Shown here: positions 23,720-35,187 of the stretch, in pieces | Position numbering within the stretch: position 1 is the first letter of the stretch | Layout: each line of letters starts with the position of its first letter | Source: Spinacia oleracea | Lineage: Eukaryota; Streptophyta; Magnoliopsida; Caryophyllales; Amaranthaceae | Assembly: GCF_020520425.1 (NCBI RefSeq) | Contig: NC_079488.1 | Location: forward strand, 87,525,285 to 87,589,284 | Length of the DNA stretch: 64,000 bases | Direction of reading: 5' to 3' | Position numbers and translations under genes: made by a program | The notes under the pieces: model-generated | What the model was told of the DNA's origin: nothing | Databases searched by the model: none | The model's input: only the letters and a program-made list of their open reading frames with translations

Positions 23720-25152
23720 TCTGGTAAGTTTTCTATCAACACCTTGTTGTTTGTATGCTTGTGGGACCTCTCTCGTTTATTGTTTATAGTATTCTGTGGA
23801 GGCGTCTTGGGGGTTATGACACCTATCCCTTTCATTCATTGCTAAAGTCAGACGTCCTGTCCCTTATGCAGGACGGTATGGCTCGAATTAGACAGACAGC
23901 TAACGTGCGTGCATGGGCTGCACCGCGAGAGGGGGACGGTAGGGTTCCTTTTTCGAACCCGTCCCAAGGAAGTAGGAGTGGAGTCTATTCTTCCCATGAT
24001 ACAGGAGACGGGGCCACTAGAACAGCACATTCTCCTAGGAGAAGAAAGAATGTGGCTTCCCGTCCCCGCGTTCCACGCGAGGATTTTTAAGATGACTCCT
24101 CTAGCTCCTCAGACGAGGAGTTTGCAAAAAATCTTCCTCCTATGGTCCGGGGGAAGGAAGACGTCAATCTGTTCCCGTCGGATATCTTTCCCAGCATGAA
24201 ATGGCTGCGGTACCTGAGGGAGCAGGGTCGCGACTTTGAGCGTTTTCTGCTCTTGCCTCCAGGTTTTAGCCTTAGGAGCCCTCGACCTCATGACTCCGTG
24301 GACCAACTGTCCCAAGGGGAGGTAGCCGTTTATACTGCTGCCTTTAGGTTGGGCCTTAGATTTCCATTGCACCCCTTTGTGATGGACGTTTTAGAGGGGT
24401 ATGACATTGGCCTTGCTCAATTGACGCCCAACTCATGGGCAAATGTCTTTGGTTTTGTTGCCAAGTGTGCTTTTAGCGGCGTCACCCCTTCCTTTCCTGC
24501 TTTCCTTCGTCTCGTAGTTATTGCCCCTTCTTCTCGTTCTCCCCAGGGATGGTTCACCCTTTACAGCCGTCGGGGATATAAGACGGTGGTGGGTAAGACC
24601 TCTAGTTGGGTTTGGTGGAGGAAGAAGTGGTCTGTTGTCCGAATGGAATACCTCTCTCTTTCCAGACGTCTTTCTCGTTGGAACCGCCGGCCCCGTTATT
24701 TGTCTAGAGCTGACGCATACCCTCGCCTCTCGTCCAGGGAGTGGGGACTAGTGAAGCCCTTGTTCCAGGCTGAGATGTATCGGCTGTCGTCAAAAAGCCA
24801 TGCCTGGGTGCCTAATGCTTGGCTTCCCCATGTCAGCCAGTTCACCAATATAGTCTTTCTTTCGGCCGTTGGTCTTTGTTCTTTTTTGAGTAGATGTAGT
24901 TCCCCAGTAGATTTTCAAACATTTTTCTTCCATCTTTCTTTTTTTTTTTTTAAAAAAAAAAAATTTATTTACTAACCCTTGGCTTTGTAGGTTCTGCCAT
25001 GGATCGCTTATCTCCCGAAGACAAGGGTGTAGTGGAAGTACCCGTTTGGCTGTCCAAAGTATATACCGAGGACATTCTCAAGGCCGTGGAGGCCAAGAAG
25101 AAGGACTCCTCCAAGAAGTCCAGTGAGGGTGCCTCTGGCGACGTCGCCAAGG

Positions 25153-25190
<38 letters not shown>

Positions 25191-26588
25191 TTTTATTATT
25201 ATATTTTTTTTATTTCTGGTCATGATTTGGTCGCTGATTTCTTTTTCTTTTAGGAACCCACCTTGCCGGCTACTAAGAAGCGTCCGGCATCTTCGACGGA
25301 GGCTCCTAAGCCAAAACGACCCTTCTTTAAGAAGATGGGTCCGGCCGACGCTGTCACCAAGCCGTCGGTACCAAAACCGTCCGCTCCCCCAGCTGAGGGG
25401 GAGGTTCCTCCTATCCAGACGCCCATTCCTCCTCCTGAGCAAAAGGAGGTTCCCTCCCAGGTGGACACCGAAATGGATGGTACTGCCGGAGCAGCTGCTG
25501 ACGAGGCAGCAGTCGATCAGACTGCGGCGGCTGACGCCCCCGCCTTGTCCAGAGAGGACAAAGGTAAAGGCAAGGAGACTGAGGCTCCTTCTACTGATAA
25601 TGCCTCTACTCCTCCTGCAACTTCGCCAATTGGTTAGCGTCTCTGTACTTTAAATTTGTGATAATCAGGTTGGGATTTGCACGATATTTATTAATCTTGG
25701 TGTTTGGTTCAGTTGAGATGTTCAAGCAGATGCGTCGGGCCGAGGTGGCGAGCATCCCTCCTTCTGCCGGTTTTAGCTCAGAGGCGAAGGATAAAATCCT
25801 TGCCGATGTGTATGCGGCCATCCCTGAGGAGTACGTGAGGTCACTCCCCGGGATTGACTTGGGATTCTTAGGGTCCATTCAGTCTCTCGTCCTTGATGTG
25901 AGATACTTACCCCTGTATTTCCGTGGTTATGATTATATGTGTACGCTATTTTTAATTCTACACTGTCTTTTGGCAGCTTTTCATTCGCTGTGCTGAGAGT
26001 AGGAACTACCGTTTTGATATGCACAATGAGATGCTCAAGCACAAGGACCAGATCGAGAATCATGAGCAATATGCTGAGAAGACGGCCAGGTTGATCAACT
26101 TGGACGCGGATAAGGAGATTGCTCTGAAGACGGAAGAGCTGAAGAAGGCCGAGATGGACGCTGAGAAATATGCAGAGAAGCTGCTGGAGCATGAGGGGAG
26201 GCTTACCGTGTTGAGAAAGGAGTACTCTTCCGTCTTAGAGCGGGTGACTGATTTCTCTTCCAAGGTGAACGTTCTGGAAGGTCAGCTCAAGGCCATGCAG
26301 GGGAAGATCGAGGCCGTGCGCAAGGAGGCTGCAAGCTCTTTTAAGTTGGGCGAGGAGTCCATCTTGGAGAGTGCCCAAAAGGCGTGGGATCAGTCTATGG
26401 ACGGGAAGGATTTTTCCTGGTTCAAACGCCGTATCTCCCACCAGATAGTTGTTTCGACGGCTAGGCGCTTGGGCTTAGATCCTCCCGAGTTTGTTAGTGA
26501 CGGGGAGGAAGACGTAGAAGAAGACGAGGTGAACTCCCCTGAAGGCCAGGACGTCCAGGACGGGAGTTCCATTGCCCCTCCTCCTTGA
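23720..26588 (+). CDS. antisense gene of the Tat element (PF04195-like), five coding exons, one internal stop
   Basis: A spliced gene runs opposite to gag. A likely 5' UTR intron starts at GGTAAGTT (23723). Coding exon 1 begins at ATG 23878 (MARIRQT) and continues past a TAA at 24088-24090 in the same frame through FPSDIFPSMKWL and LPPGFSLRSPR, then GEVAVYTAAFRLGLRFPLH. This resembles the plant 'putative gypsy type transposon' domain, PF04195. The exon 1 donor lies somewhere in 24853-24890. Exon 2 is 24991-25151, exon 3 25254-25632 (Pro/Ala/Lys-rich), exon 4 25713-25897 and exon 5 25977-26588. The last encodes a long Glu/Lys-rich coiled coil (from about DQIENHEQYAEKTARL to EAVRKEAASSFKL) and an acidic tail. 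Introns have GT/AG ends and keep phase. The single nonsense codon makes full function doubtful. In grasses, related antisense frames occur in Tat elements of the Grande/RIRE2 type. The role is unknown. Confidence 0.65.
25154..25188 (+). repeat. (TA)n microsatellite in intron
   Basis: A run of TA dinucleotides inside intron 2 of the antisense gene, directly after the donor GTAATA. No coding consequence. Confidence 0.9.
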
Positions 26589-27327
26589 GAAGGTTTTCTT
26601 GCAATTGGTTTAGATGACGCCGTGGGCGTTTGTAAAACTTTGGTGCCTTCGGGCATTTATTTGATTTGGTTTGTTTGCGCTTTGGGCGCTATGTATAAAC
26701 AGTCTGTGCCGTTGTGCACTGTATTTTAATTCTATCAGTTCGGTACTGATTTCTTTAAAAAAAATTCTTTGGGTCCAATTGTTGGACAGAAACCTCAGTG
26801 TTTTAGGTGATCAGCCTAATTTGAGGCGCTAATCTAGGCCACTTCTCAGGTCGTCAAACGATTAGTCTTTTTAGACGGCATCCCAGGAGGAGGTCTTATG
26901 TCTGAATGTTTTGCGAGCCTATTTTGAGGTGCTAATCTAGGCCACTTCTCAGGCCGTCAAACGATTAGTCTTTTTAGACGCCATCCAAGGAGGAGGTCTT
27001 AGGTCTGATTGTTTTTCTCTTTGTTTGAGTCTTTTTGGGCGCTTTTCAAAGAAAAGGCGTCATGCTGGATGTCAAAACCCTTCGTGTTTATTAGCACTGG
27101 GTATTGTTTATTTAGCGGATAGGGACGCCAGTTTAGGAACTGTTTTCTGGTGAGTTTCTTTCAACAAAGACTTGTATTCGTCAGATAAGTGTTAATTTAC
27201 TAAATTGCTTGCTACATTCACCGCGTCTTAGACGGGTATTTACAGGCCGTTTTGTGGGCTCTGAGTACAATAGCTAGGCCATTTTGTAGGCTCTGAGTAT
27301 AATGGTTACCCTAATGATGTTCTACTC
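26589..27327. other. Tat spacer between antisense gene and gag-protease 3' end
   Basis: Convergent 3' ends meet here. It contains a 103-bp tandem repeat in two copies (26823-26925 and 26926-27015; shared words CTAATCTAGGCCACTTCTCA and CGTCAAACGATTAGTC) and shorter repeats at 27215-27310 (GGCTCTGAGTA). No reading frame of interest. Confidence 0.75.
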
Positions 27328-28961
27328 TTAGCCACCTTCTTCAATTTTGACCGCTTCTACTTGGACGGGTCCAATTTCTTTGGTGACCTGGGGTTCATCT
27401 TCATGCTTTCGTTTTCCTCTAACTTCAGCAGAATCTTGCTTCCATGCTGACGGGTTGAGGGTCGTCAGGTAACAATCCCTAGCCTGTTGTTGATCTCCAT
27501 GTATGGTGCCTATGACTCCATCATCGCACACGAGCTTCAGAAGCATCAGATGGGTGACGACTACAGCCTTGATCTTGTTTAAGGTGGGTCGTCCAAGGAT
27601 GACATTGTATGCCGTCAGGTCTTTGACGATTAAGAAGTCCACTTCCATTTTCCGCCCATTCTGCCTATCTCCAATTCGAACTGGTAGAGTGATAACGCCA
27701 ACAGGATGAATGATACTCCCTCCAAAACCAATGATGGGATAGTGAATTCTTTCGATGGCTTTGGGATCGTGTGCTAGGCGATTGAGGCATTCTAGACTCA
27801 TTATGTCGGACGAGCTTCCCGTGTCTACTAGTATGCGCTTAACTCTCATGTTAGCTATCTTGAATTCAACCACAAGTGGATCATCGTGCGGCGTGGCTAT
27901 CCGTCCACCATCTGACTCACATATTTCAATCTTTGGGAATGGGTCCATGGGCGCTTTGGCTGACAGCAGCACTTTCCCTAAGCGGCGAGCATCATCCTTC
28001 TGTCCTCTCATGGTAGGTCCTCCAGCGGCTGGTCCTCCAGATATGACGGCTACAAATCCTCCGTCGCTATGTTGTCCCTTAGTCGGCGAGGCAGGGGACT
28101 TGTTCCTTTTGTATTGGTTTTTTCCAAAGCCCTGAGCATTCTTCCGTAAGTAGTTCTTGAGATGTCCTTTGGAGGCTAGACCATCTAAAGCCCTCTTCAA
28201 GCTTCTACAATTCTTGGTTTCATGTCCTATATCTTCATGGAACTGGCAATATAACTTGGGATCTCGAGTCTTAGCAGGGGACTTCATGGGGAATGGTCGA
28301 TCAAGGTCGTACTTTGCCCCTACGTCTTTTAGTATGGTGAGAAGGTCTGTGTTGTATTCGAAATATTCCCGCTCTTGCGGTCGTTCTCTCTTGTGCCCCG
28401 GAAAGTTGGTATCATGCTCTTTAGATAGAGCCCATGTGCCATTTACCCGTGGAGGTTTTCGGTCCACCTTATCCTTCTTCCCGGAGGAGTCTGTTGTTTC
28501 TCCAATCCTCCCTTCCTTTGACGCGCTGCATATTTCCGTTGCATGGATAAATGCTTCAGCCTCGTCTAGGACCTCTGCCATAGTCCTTACACTCTTCTTA
28601 ACTAGGTCAAACTTGAAGGAGCCCTTTTTCAATCCCCTGATAAAATTATCAAAAGAGACACCATCGGGCAAGTCTGGGATCTGTCCCGCCTCCAGATTGA
28701 AACGCTTCACGTAGCTTCTTAGGGACTCGTCCTTCCCTTGCTGGATCCGTCCTAAATGCATGCTAGTTTTCCTTTCTTCCTTGTGTGCCATGAACCTTGT
28801 AGAGAACAAAGTCTGTAATTCGCTAAAAGAGGCAATTGATCCTGGAGGCAGCCGTTCAAACCATTTAGACGCTACTCCCTTAAGCGTGGCTGGGAAGTAT
28901 TTGCACCAGGTGGCTTCATTGGTTCCCTGTACGTACATGTGGTGGCGGTATGCGACAAGAT
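27328..28961 (-). pseudogene. Tat gag C-terminal part plus aspartic protease
   Basis: This continues the protein interrupted at 36657. On the minus strand: YFPATLKGVASKWFERLPPG and STRFMAHKEERK (Gag domain), then a knuckle-like CQFHEDIGHETKNC (the CX2HX4GHxTxxC form usual in Tat), a basic linker, then ILVDTGSSSDIMSLECL, the aspartic protease active site with an intact DTG. The later block NVILGRPTLNKIKA is also typical of the protease. The frame ends in a normal stop at 27328 soon after the protease, with no RT following. In autonomous relatives pol would continue. It is open for about 545 residues; the only lesion in view is the CACTA insertion. Confidence 0.85.
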
Positions 28962-28974
28962 GCACACTAGTGGA

Positions 28975-29310
28975 AAAAACCCCTGTTGAGGGGGGCATTT
29001 CAGGCTTGTTGAGGCGAACATGGCCCGCTTCGACAGAGGGGGCTTCAACAGGCCAGAGATCTGTTGAGGCGGGCTTGGCCCGCCTCAAAAAGATATCTGT
29101 TGAGGCGGGCATTTGAAAGCCCCCCTCAACAGACAAGCCTGTTGAGGCTCACATTTATAAAGCCCCCCTTAACAAACAAGCCTGTTGAGGCTCACATTAA
29201 ATTGCCCCCCTCAACAGACAAGCCTGTTGAGGCGAACATTAAATAGCCCCCCTCAACAGACAAGCCTGCTGAGGCAAACATTGTGTTGCCCGCCCCAACT
29301 AGCAGTCTTA
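28975..29310. repeat. CACTA subterminal repeats, left
   Basis: At least eight units of the form CTGTTGAGGCGGGCATT...CCCCCTCAACAG, in both orientations, at about 35 to 55 bp spacing. Subterminal repeats of this kind bind the CACTA accessory protein in studied elements. Similar words (CCCCCTTCAACA, GTTGAAGCG) lie at 36490-36630. Confidence 0.85.
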
Positions 29311-31727
29311 ATCAACAACACGTAAGCTGGGCTACCACCACTAATATTCTGCTTTAATTTTCTTTGTTAGGTAAAGAAGAACTATAATACTCATAAAATA
29401 GACAATTGTAAACAATAAATACTTCATTCACATTAATATTGAAATAATATTGTTTAATGTAATTTTACAATATAAATTCACACAAAAATAATTTTTGAAT
29501 CTACAAAACTAGCTGCTACAAAAGGGAGTGACAATACTTCAGCAGCAACATTTTGTGTCTAATACTATCAGACTCTTGGGAGGAAATATTGTATGCGGGA
29601 ATGCCTTGTTGCGACCAAAAGCAGAAGGCAGAATTCCTCCCTGTTAAGGCAACAAAAACAGGACATTGAATCATATGCAAAATTACTCTAACAACATTCT
29701 ATTTAGACATTTAGCAAAAAGGTGGTGGTTTGGAGTTGATTCCAGAGCCTCGTTGAAGGTCCGAGTCCATTTCTAAATTGAACTTCATAAGCTATTCAGT
29801 TACAAGGCAATCAACTCTTATAAAAAAAAGCTCATGTTACACTCAACAGATGCAAGAACAAAAGAACTGAGTAAATACTGGGTAAACAATAAAAGGTACC
29901 TCGGAAAATTACAGTCTCTCCTTTACAAACGAACAGAAAAAAGTTCATTCAGTTTTCACAGAGAAGGATTTTACCCAGTCAAAAGCCCAAAAATAGCCTT
30001 AATAAACATGTGATACTTACTCTTAATGGTTCTGGTACAAGGCTTTCCGGAGGAATATCTGAAAGTTAAAGTTTTAATCCACATTCTCTTGCAAGAATTA
30101 TTACCTGCCACGTAGAAGCTTCTGTAAGAAAACAAACTATTGAACTCGAAACAGAAAGCTAGGAGTGCATGTATTTAGAAAATGATAACTTGACTTCACC
30201 AAGATAGACCCCGTACTCAGTGAGGAGTGATTATTTTTGGCTAGTTGTAAAACAAAATGTAGTCTATATACTCTGTAACAAATAGTACTACATCTATAAC
30301 AATTTCAGATGCTAAAGGAAATAATCTCATGATAAGTCATCAATTGAGAAGATAGAGCAGATACATCGCAACAACTTTAAATAACCAAAGAAAGGAAATA
30401 AATAGTGGAATAAATAGTTTATCTCAATGGTGGCCTTTGGGTTTCAGCATCAGTTTACAAAAAGCATAAATTTCTCCATTGTCATTCGGTCAGGATTGGT
30501 TACAAAAGCAGTTAAAAAGCTGTCAACTTGTCACTAGATAGGAATCTGAAAGATTAACATGGATACACATTAAACCACCAATGCAATGATTTCTAACACA
30601 CATAATCTATTTCCTATAAACAGAAATTGTCATTCAGTTTCCAAGAAAAAGAGAAACAAAAGCAAGGTAACTTGGTTTTTTGCTGCATAAGCCCCATTGT
30701 TGATAGATACTATGGGATCCCTAGCAAGTTTTGGTGCACCCCCTCAAAGAATTTACCAATTAAGTCAGCTCAAATTCACAGACAATCCATTCGTATGCAT
30801 TACAAGCAAACAACAAATCAGCATTGCTAGTTAAGGAGGAAGGATTGAGGAGGAGAGAAATCCCACAAGACCACTCTTAAGCCCTGACATCTGGAAAATG
30901 TGGAAACATATAATACTTAAACATTTTCATGTCTTGGACTGATTTAACAAGTCAATTCAAGGACAAAAACATGGCAATTTCATAAGATCAGTATACACGA
31001 AGAAGATGACACTTGTAGAAGAAGGAAAACTGGGAAAACTAAGGAAAAAATGAATCAGGATTGATTAGAAGTCTTAAATAATAAGTAGTGCCCATTTTAA
31101 ATCTTTTCTATAGAAAAAGGCAGCACCCAAGTACAGGATTGCTTAGCTCCCCTAATTTGAGGCACAATTCCATAATATATGCCTACTTTGACTTCTAGAA
31201 GTTCTGAGAGAGAAATAAAATCAAGCAAGTTCATTAGCTACCATTTCCTTTTTTGAAAATGACAGTTAACTAAAAAATAATGCTACTGGTTAGGTTTCTT
31301 AATAAATTCACCAAAATTACAGCTTGAACCTCATAAGACCGTAGAGTTCCAAATATTGAATAATTTTGTAACACAACAATCTCCAAACAAAAGTTCGCAA
31401 TGAAATATTTAGAGTACATATGCAACAAATGCAAGGCAGAAACAACAACAGAAGCAATAAAAATGATCATATATGAAGTTCCCCCTCCCCTCATCTAACA
31501 TACTGATAATAATAATGTATAAGGCGGTTCCCATTTGCGAATTTGCCAATCCCAAAGACAACTAAACTCCCACTCTACAAAAGATCAAGCACAGTCTACG
31601 TTGTCGAACCAAAAATCAAATCAACCTCTATACAAGTTATGCAAGAGAATAGTCCTTCGGTCAGTTTGGTTTTGAATACCCAAATTACCTCCTCAGTTAT
31701 TAATAATTTGACAACAGTTAGCTATCA
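29311..31727. other. CACTA interior, left part, no gene recognised
   Basis: AT-rich sequence with short frames only. It has the texture of UTR and intron DNA (for example 30600-30830 has an open frame of 67 residues with no recognisable domain). I see no transposase motif. Confidence 0.5.
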
Positions 31728-32159
31728 TCTAGTGTAACGCCCCGACCTCTAAATCACTTATTTAATCATAATTAGCAGCGGAATTAACCTAATTTGATCG
31801 GGACATTACTGCCGTAACTCCCTCTTGGGAATAACAAGGCAACTATCAATCATAAGCTATTAAACTCCAAAATTCACATAATCATCCTTCTCAATTCCTT
31901 AATCAAAGTACATAACTTAATCTCGAATCTTTACTGAAACTTGTTACAACTTAACAATAACTTAGGTGAACTTGGTAATAGTGAAATCCTCGCCACTACT
32001 CGTTTCCGTGGTCCCCAGCAGTACCTAAAACGGAAAACAAAACGGTGAGCCGAAGACTCAGTAACAAGTTACCCTAGCATCGTAACATCATTTCAATTCC
32101 TTTTATTTAATAAACAGGGAGAATAGAATATAGTAAAACATTTAATAAATCCTCGTTTC

Positions 32160-32292
32160 AGAAGCATCATCATTTCAAAAACATCATTTCAATAACGTCA
32201 TTTCAGAAACATCGTTTCAGGAACATTATTTCAGGAATATTATTTCAGGAACATCATTTCAGGAACATCATTTCAGGAACATTATTTCATTA
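32160..32292. repeat. TTTCAGGAACATCA tandem repeats
   Basis: About nine imperfect units of 14 to 17 bp built on ATTTCAGGAACATC, directly before the hairpin array. Variation is mostly single bases. Confidence 0.8.
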
Positions 32293-32348
32293 ACCTTTTT
32301 CCTTTTAACAGTATTATTCTGGTCGTCAGGACTTTACAGGAAAACATG

Positions 32349-32548
32349 GTAGGACGTCTCCTACGAACAGGGGAAGCCAGTGCTTCATAACAGGGGGAGT
32401 CAATGCTCCATAGCAGGGGAAGCCAGTGCTTCATTTCAGGGGGAACCTTGGTTCCATATCAGGGGAAGCCAGTGCTTCTTATCAGGGGGAACCTTGGTTC
32501 CATATCAGGGGGAGCCTGGGCTCCATATCAGGGGAACTTGACCAGTTC
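32349..32548. repeat. 23-bp-period array of small hairpins
   Basis: Eight units start exactly 23 bp apart (32373, 32396, 32419, 32442, 32465, 32488, 32511, 32534), preceded by one at 32349. Each unit is a 13 to 16 base inverted repeat separated by CATATCAGGG-like spacers: GTAGGA/TCCTAC, GAAGC/GCTTC, GGAGT/GCTCC, GGAAC/GTTCC, GGAGC/GCTCC and GAACT/AGTTC. Arms change together so that pairing is kept. Function unknown; see findings. Confidence 0.9.
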
Positions 32549-34409
32549 TTACACTTTCATTTATCATGTTTACATTTCTTTTAGTTGAAGATTGATCAGG
32601 AAAATCTCATTCAATCAGGATAGTTCAATAAAATCATTAAATCTCGTTATTTCATAAAATCGTTTCTTTCAGGAATAATAATTCATTAAATCGATACTTT
32701 GCATAAGCTGCATTATCGTAAAACAATTCAATCAAATCATGCTTGTAATCCCGCAATTCATAAAACATCATTATAAAACATCAATCATTCATAACATCAT
32801 TCATAAATACATTTCGAAGGGAATGCGGGTACTAGCAATAACCGTTACCTCAACCGTAGTTTTATACTCCCTGTCTGATGGATCGTCCTTCCTGAGCCCC
32901 GAGTCCAATTTCTTTCAAAAGTTAAATTGTTGAATTAGTAACTAAAACGATAAATAATTTAAAATCAACATTTTATAGATGGTGAATTTTGAAATAATGA
33001 ATTTAATAAAAATATAATTTTTATAAGTTATTGGAAATATTATTAAACGAAATTTCAATCAAAATTTCATAAATATTATAAACTCAATTTAAGTAAAGTT
33101 CAATAATTAAATACATTTTCTTTTTGAAACAAATAATCATTAGTGGTCTAAAATGTAAACATTGTTATCAAAATTATAAGTAGTTGAAATAGAAGGATAG
33201 GTGTACAACTTACAAAATCCAAGTAAAAGGATATTGGGCCAGCTTTTGATAATGGGTTGACTTGAGGAAATAAAACCCAAACTTTCAAGAATTTGGGTTC
33301 CTGGAATCGTGAAACAGAGAAGGAAGCAAGGCAGTGAGCAGGAACAACCACGACGGGAGGAAGGAGAAAATGGAGTAGGCTGGTGGCGGTCCGTGACCGG
33401 AGGAGGGATGCGCACCGGCGCGGGCGGAGTAGCACGCCAGTACGGCGGCGCTGGTGGTTGAGCGTGGAGGAGGAGCTGGGCGCGGGTGAGGGGAAAGCAG
33501 GGGGAGCGAATGAGAATGAGGCTTTGGAGTGGTTGTCGTTTTGGTTTCAATTGCAGTGGTGAACGGAAAAAGGGGGCAGAAGGCGGCAGGGGTGGTCTGC
33601 CGTTGGTGGTCTTGCCGGCGGCAGTCAGTGGTGGTGGCTAAGAATTGAAATGAAGGTAAGAAAAATAGTGAAAAACTCCATGATTCTTGAATGGTTAAAA
33701 CTTGAATTTGAATGGTGAATTTAACTTGAATTTTCTGGTTAATTTGAAATCTATTTATAGGGATTAATGGGGGTTAATGACATAAGTGATGACCTCCATT
33801 GAAGCTCAATTGTATGACAAATGTCAAGAGAAATCAAGAATATGGTGACTAAGGCATTAGAATTCAGATTAGTGTCATGAGATTGATGACTCAATTTGAT
33901 ATGAAACATGGTGTTGACAGTTGGAAAGTGAACTTGGAATTCAATGGCAAAAGATACGTGAAGAAGAAGGAGGGAAAAAGAGAAACTGATCTTTGGTTTC
34001 TTTGGTGAACAAGGGTATTTTGGTAAATAAGTAATAGTGGACAATATTCAGAATTTACATTGCCATTTTTTGGAAAATGAAAATGGAACAATGGCTTGAG
34101 TAAGATTAATTTCTAAATAATTCTTAATACAAAGTGCTAATAAAATAAATTAGTTTTAAAATAACAATTATTGTTAATATAAACGTTTTAAAATCTTTTA
34201 CAAATTACGAAATAAAATGTTGCTAAACTCGTAAATATGAATTTAAATTATAAAACCTGAAAAATAATAAATCGTTTAAAAATTCAAGTAAAATAAAACT
34301 TCGTTAATCAAAATAAAGTTCGAAATTAGAATTTAAAATGGTTTTAAGCTAAATAAAAATAATTAAGCATAACTAATTGGGTTTTAAAAATTCGGGGTAT
34401 TACATCTAG

Positions 34410-35018
34410 ATATTGTTGCATAGGGGGGTCAAATTAAGATATAGGGTAGTAAAGACTAAATAGGAAATGTGAGAACATAAGAGCTCAACCTAAACTAAAT
34501 TGCATTGCATAACTACTCAACTAAGTCAGAACAAAATGTCATCCAAGCAATTACAATAGTTTTACATTCAGTGAGAGAAAGTGATAAATATAAAGAGGAG
34601 AAGTTAAAATCATAATAGAATGGTCACGAAGTAGCAGTTGAATAATAGTAAAATAACCAGAAAAAATCTTACTAAAACAGCGAGACGAAAACAATACAAT
34701 GACCGATTCAAAGAAATTTCTCAGATTGCATCCATGATTGGAGTGCCACCTCTTTCTATCTCCAATTTAATTTCTGACTTACAATATCATCTAACAAAGT
34801 TTCTAGATAAAGGAACCGAGTCATAACCTGTATTGAAATTAATCACTCTGGAGTCGGTTATACTGGATGCAACAAGAGTCCCGATCACTTCATCTTCTGT
34901 CATCACTATGATTTTTTCAACTTACATGAACTTAGACTTGTCTTTCTCTTTTTCCCTCATGTTTAAATTCTTGAATGTACATCACCAGAACCCTTATTAG
35001 GTAAAACACTGAACTAGT
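34410..35018. other. CACTA interior, right of the solo LTR
   Basis: AT-rich; an open frame at 34638-34826 is not recognised. No transposase signal. It may be captured gene flanks or intron sequence, as a kinase fragment follows. Confidence 0.45.
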
Positions 35019-35187
35019 ATTGGCACTGCTGAAGGTTTGGCATATCTTCACTAAAGTGCAACTACAAGAATTATCCACAGAGACATAAAAGCATAAGTTA
35101 CAGCAAAAATTGCTTATTTTGGGTTGGCCATGATTTCTGAAGAAGATAAAAGCCACGTCAGTACTTCCATTGCAGGCACACTATAAG
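35019..35187 (+). pseudogene. receptor-like kinase domain fragment captured in CACTA
   Basis: The plus strand reads GTAEGLAYLH, stop, SATTRIIHRDIKA, stop, then TAKIAYFGLAM and EEDKSHVSTSIAGTL. These are the kinase subdomain VIa-VIII signatures: the catalytic HRDIK loop, the DFG position (here YFG, so the metal-binding Asp is lost) and the activation segment EDKSHVST.IAGT of plant receptor-like kinases. The wording is closest to the cysteine-rich RLK (CRK) type as I remember it. Two stops and a gap of roughly seven codons after DIKA show it is dead. It ends abruptly after IAGTL at a stop, without the APEY block. Confidence 0.8.

Larger units (their letters stand above)
31733..34404 (-). mobile_element. 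solo LTR of a Tekay-like gypsy element
   Basis: 2672 bp. The minus strand begins TGTAATACCCCGAATTTTT (34404) and ends TCGGGGCGTTACA (31733). It is flanked by an exact 5-bp duplication TCTAG (31728-31732 and 34405-34409). There is no internal domain, so it is a solo LTR left by recombination between two LTRs. The termini and the CT/GC-rich module (33260-33640 on the minus strand, proline-rich spurious frames) parallel the LTR at 16230-19170, but the families are not identical. It is inserted in the CACTA element, so it is younger. Confidence 0.9.

Noticed and set aside
27503..29116. Plus-strand open frames opposite gag-protease
   Set aside because: They mirror a well-supported minus-strand coding region and have no domain of their own.
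32349..32548. Possible CRISPR array (23-bp period)
   Set aside because: Plant retrotransposon context, no constant repeat with variable spacers of the usual length, no cas genes. The variable part is the hairpin arms and the constant part is a short spacer.
34846..34920. Possible MPN-domain-like peptide on the minus strand (DEVIGTLVASSITDSR)
   Set aside because: Similarity to the start of eIF3f/CSN-type domains is only a few residues and could be chance.
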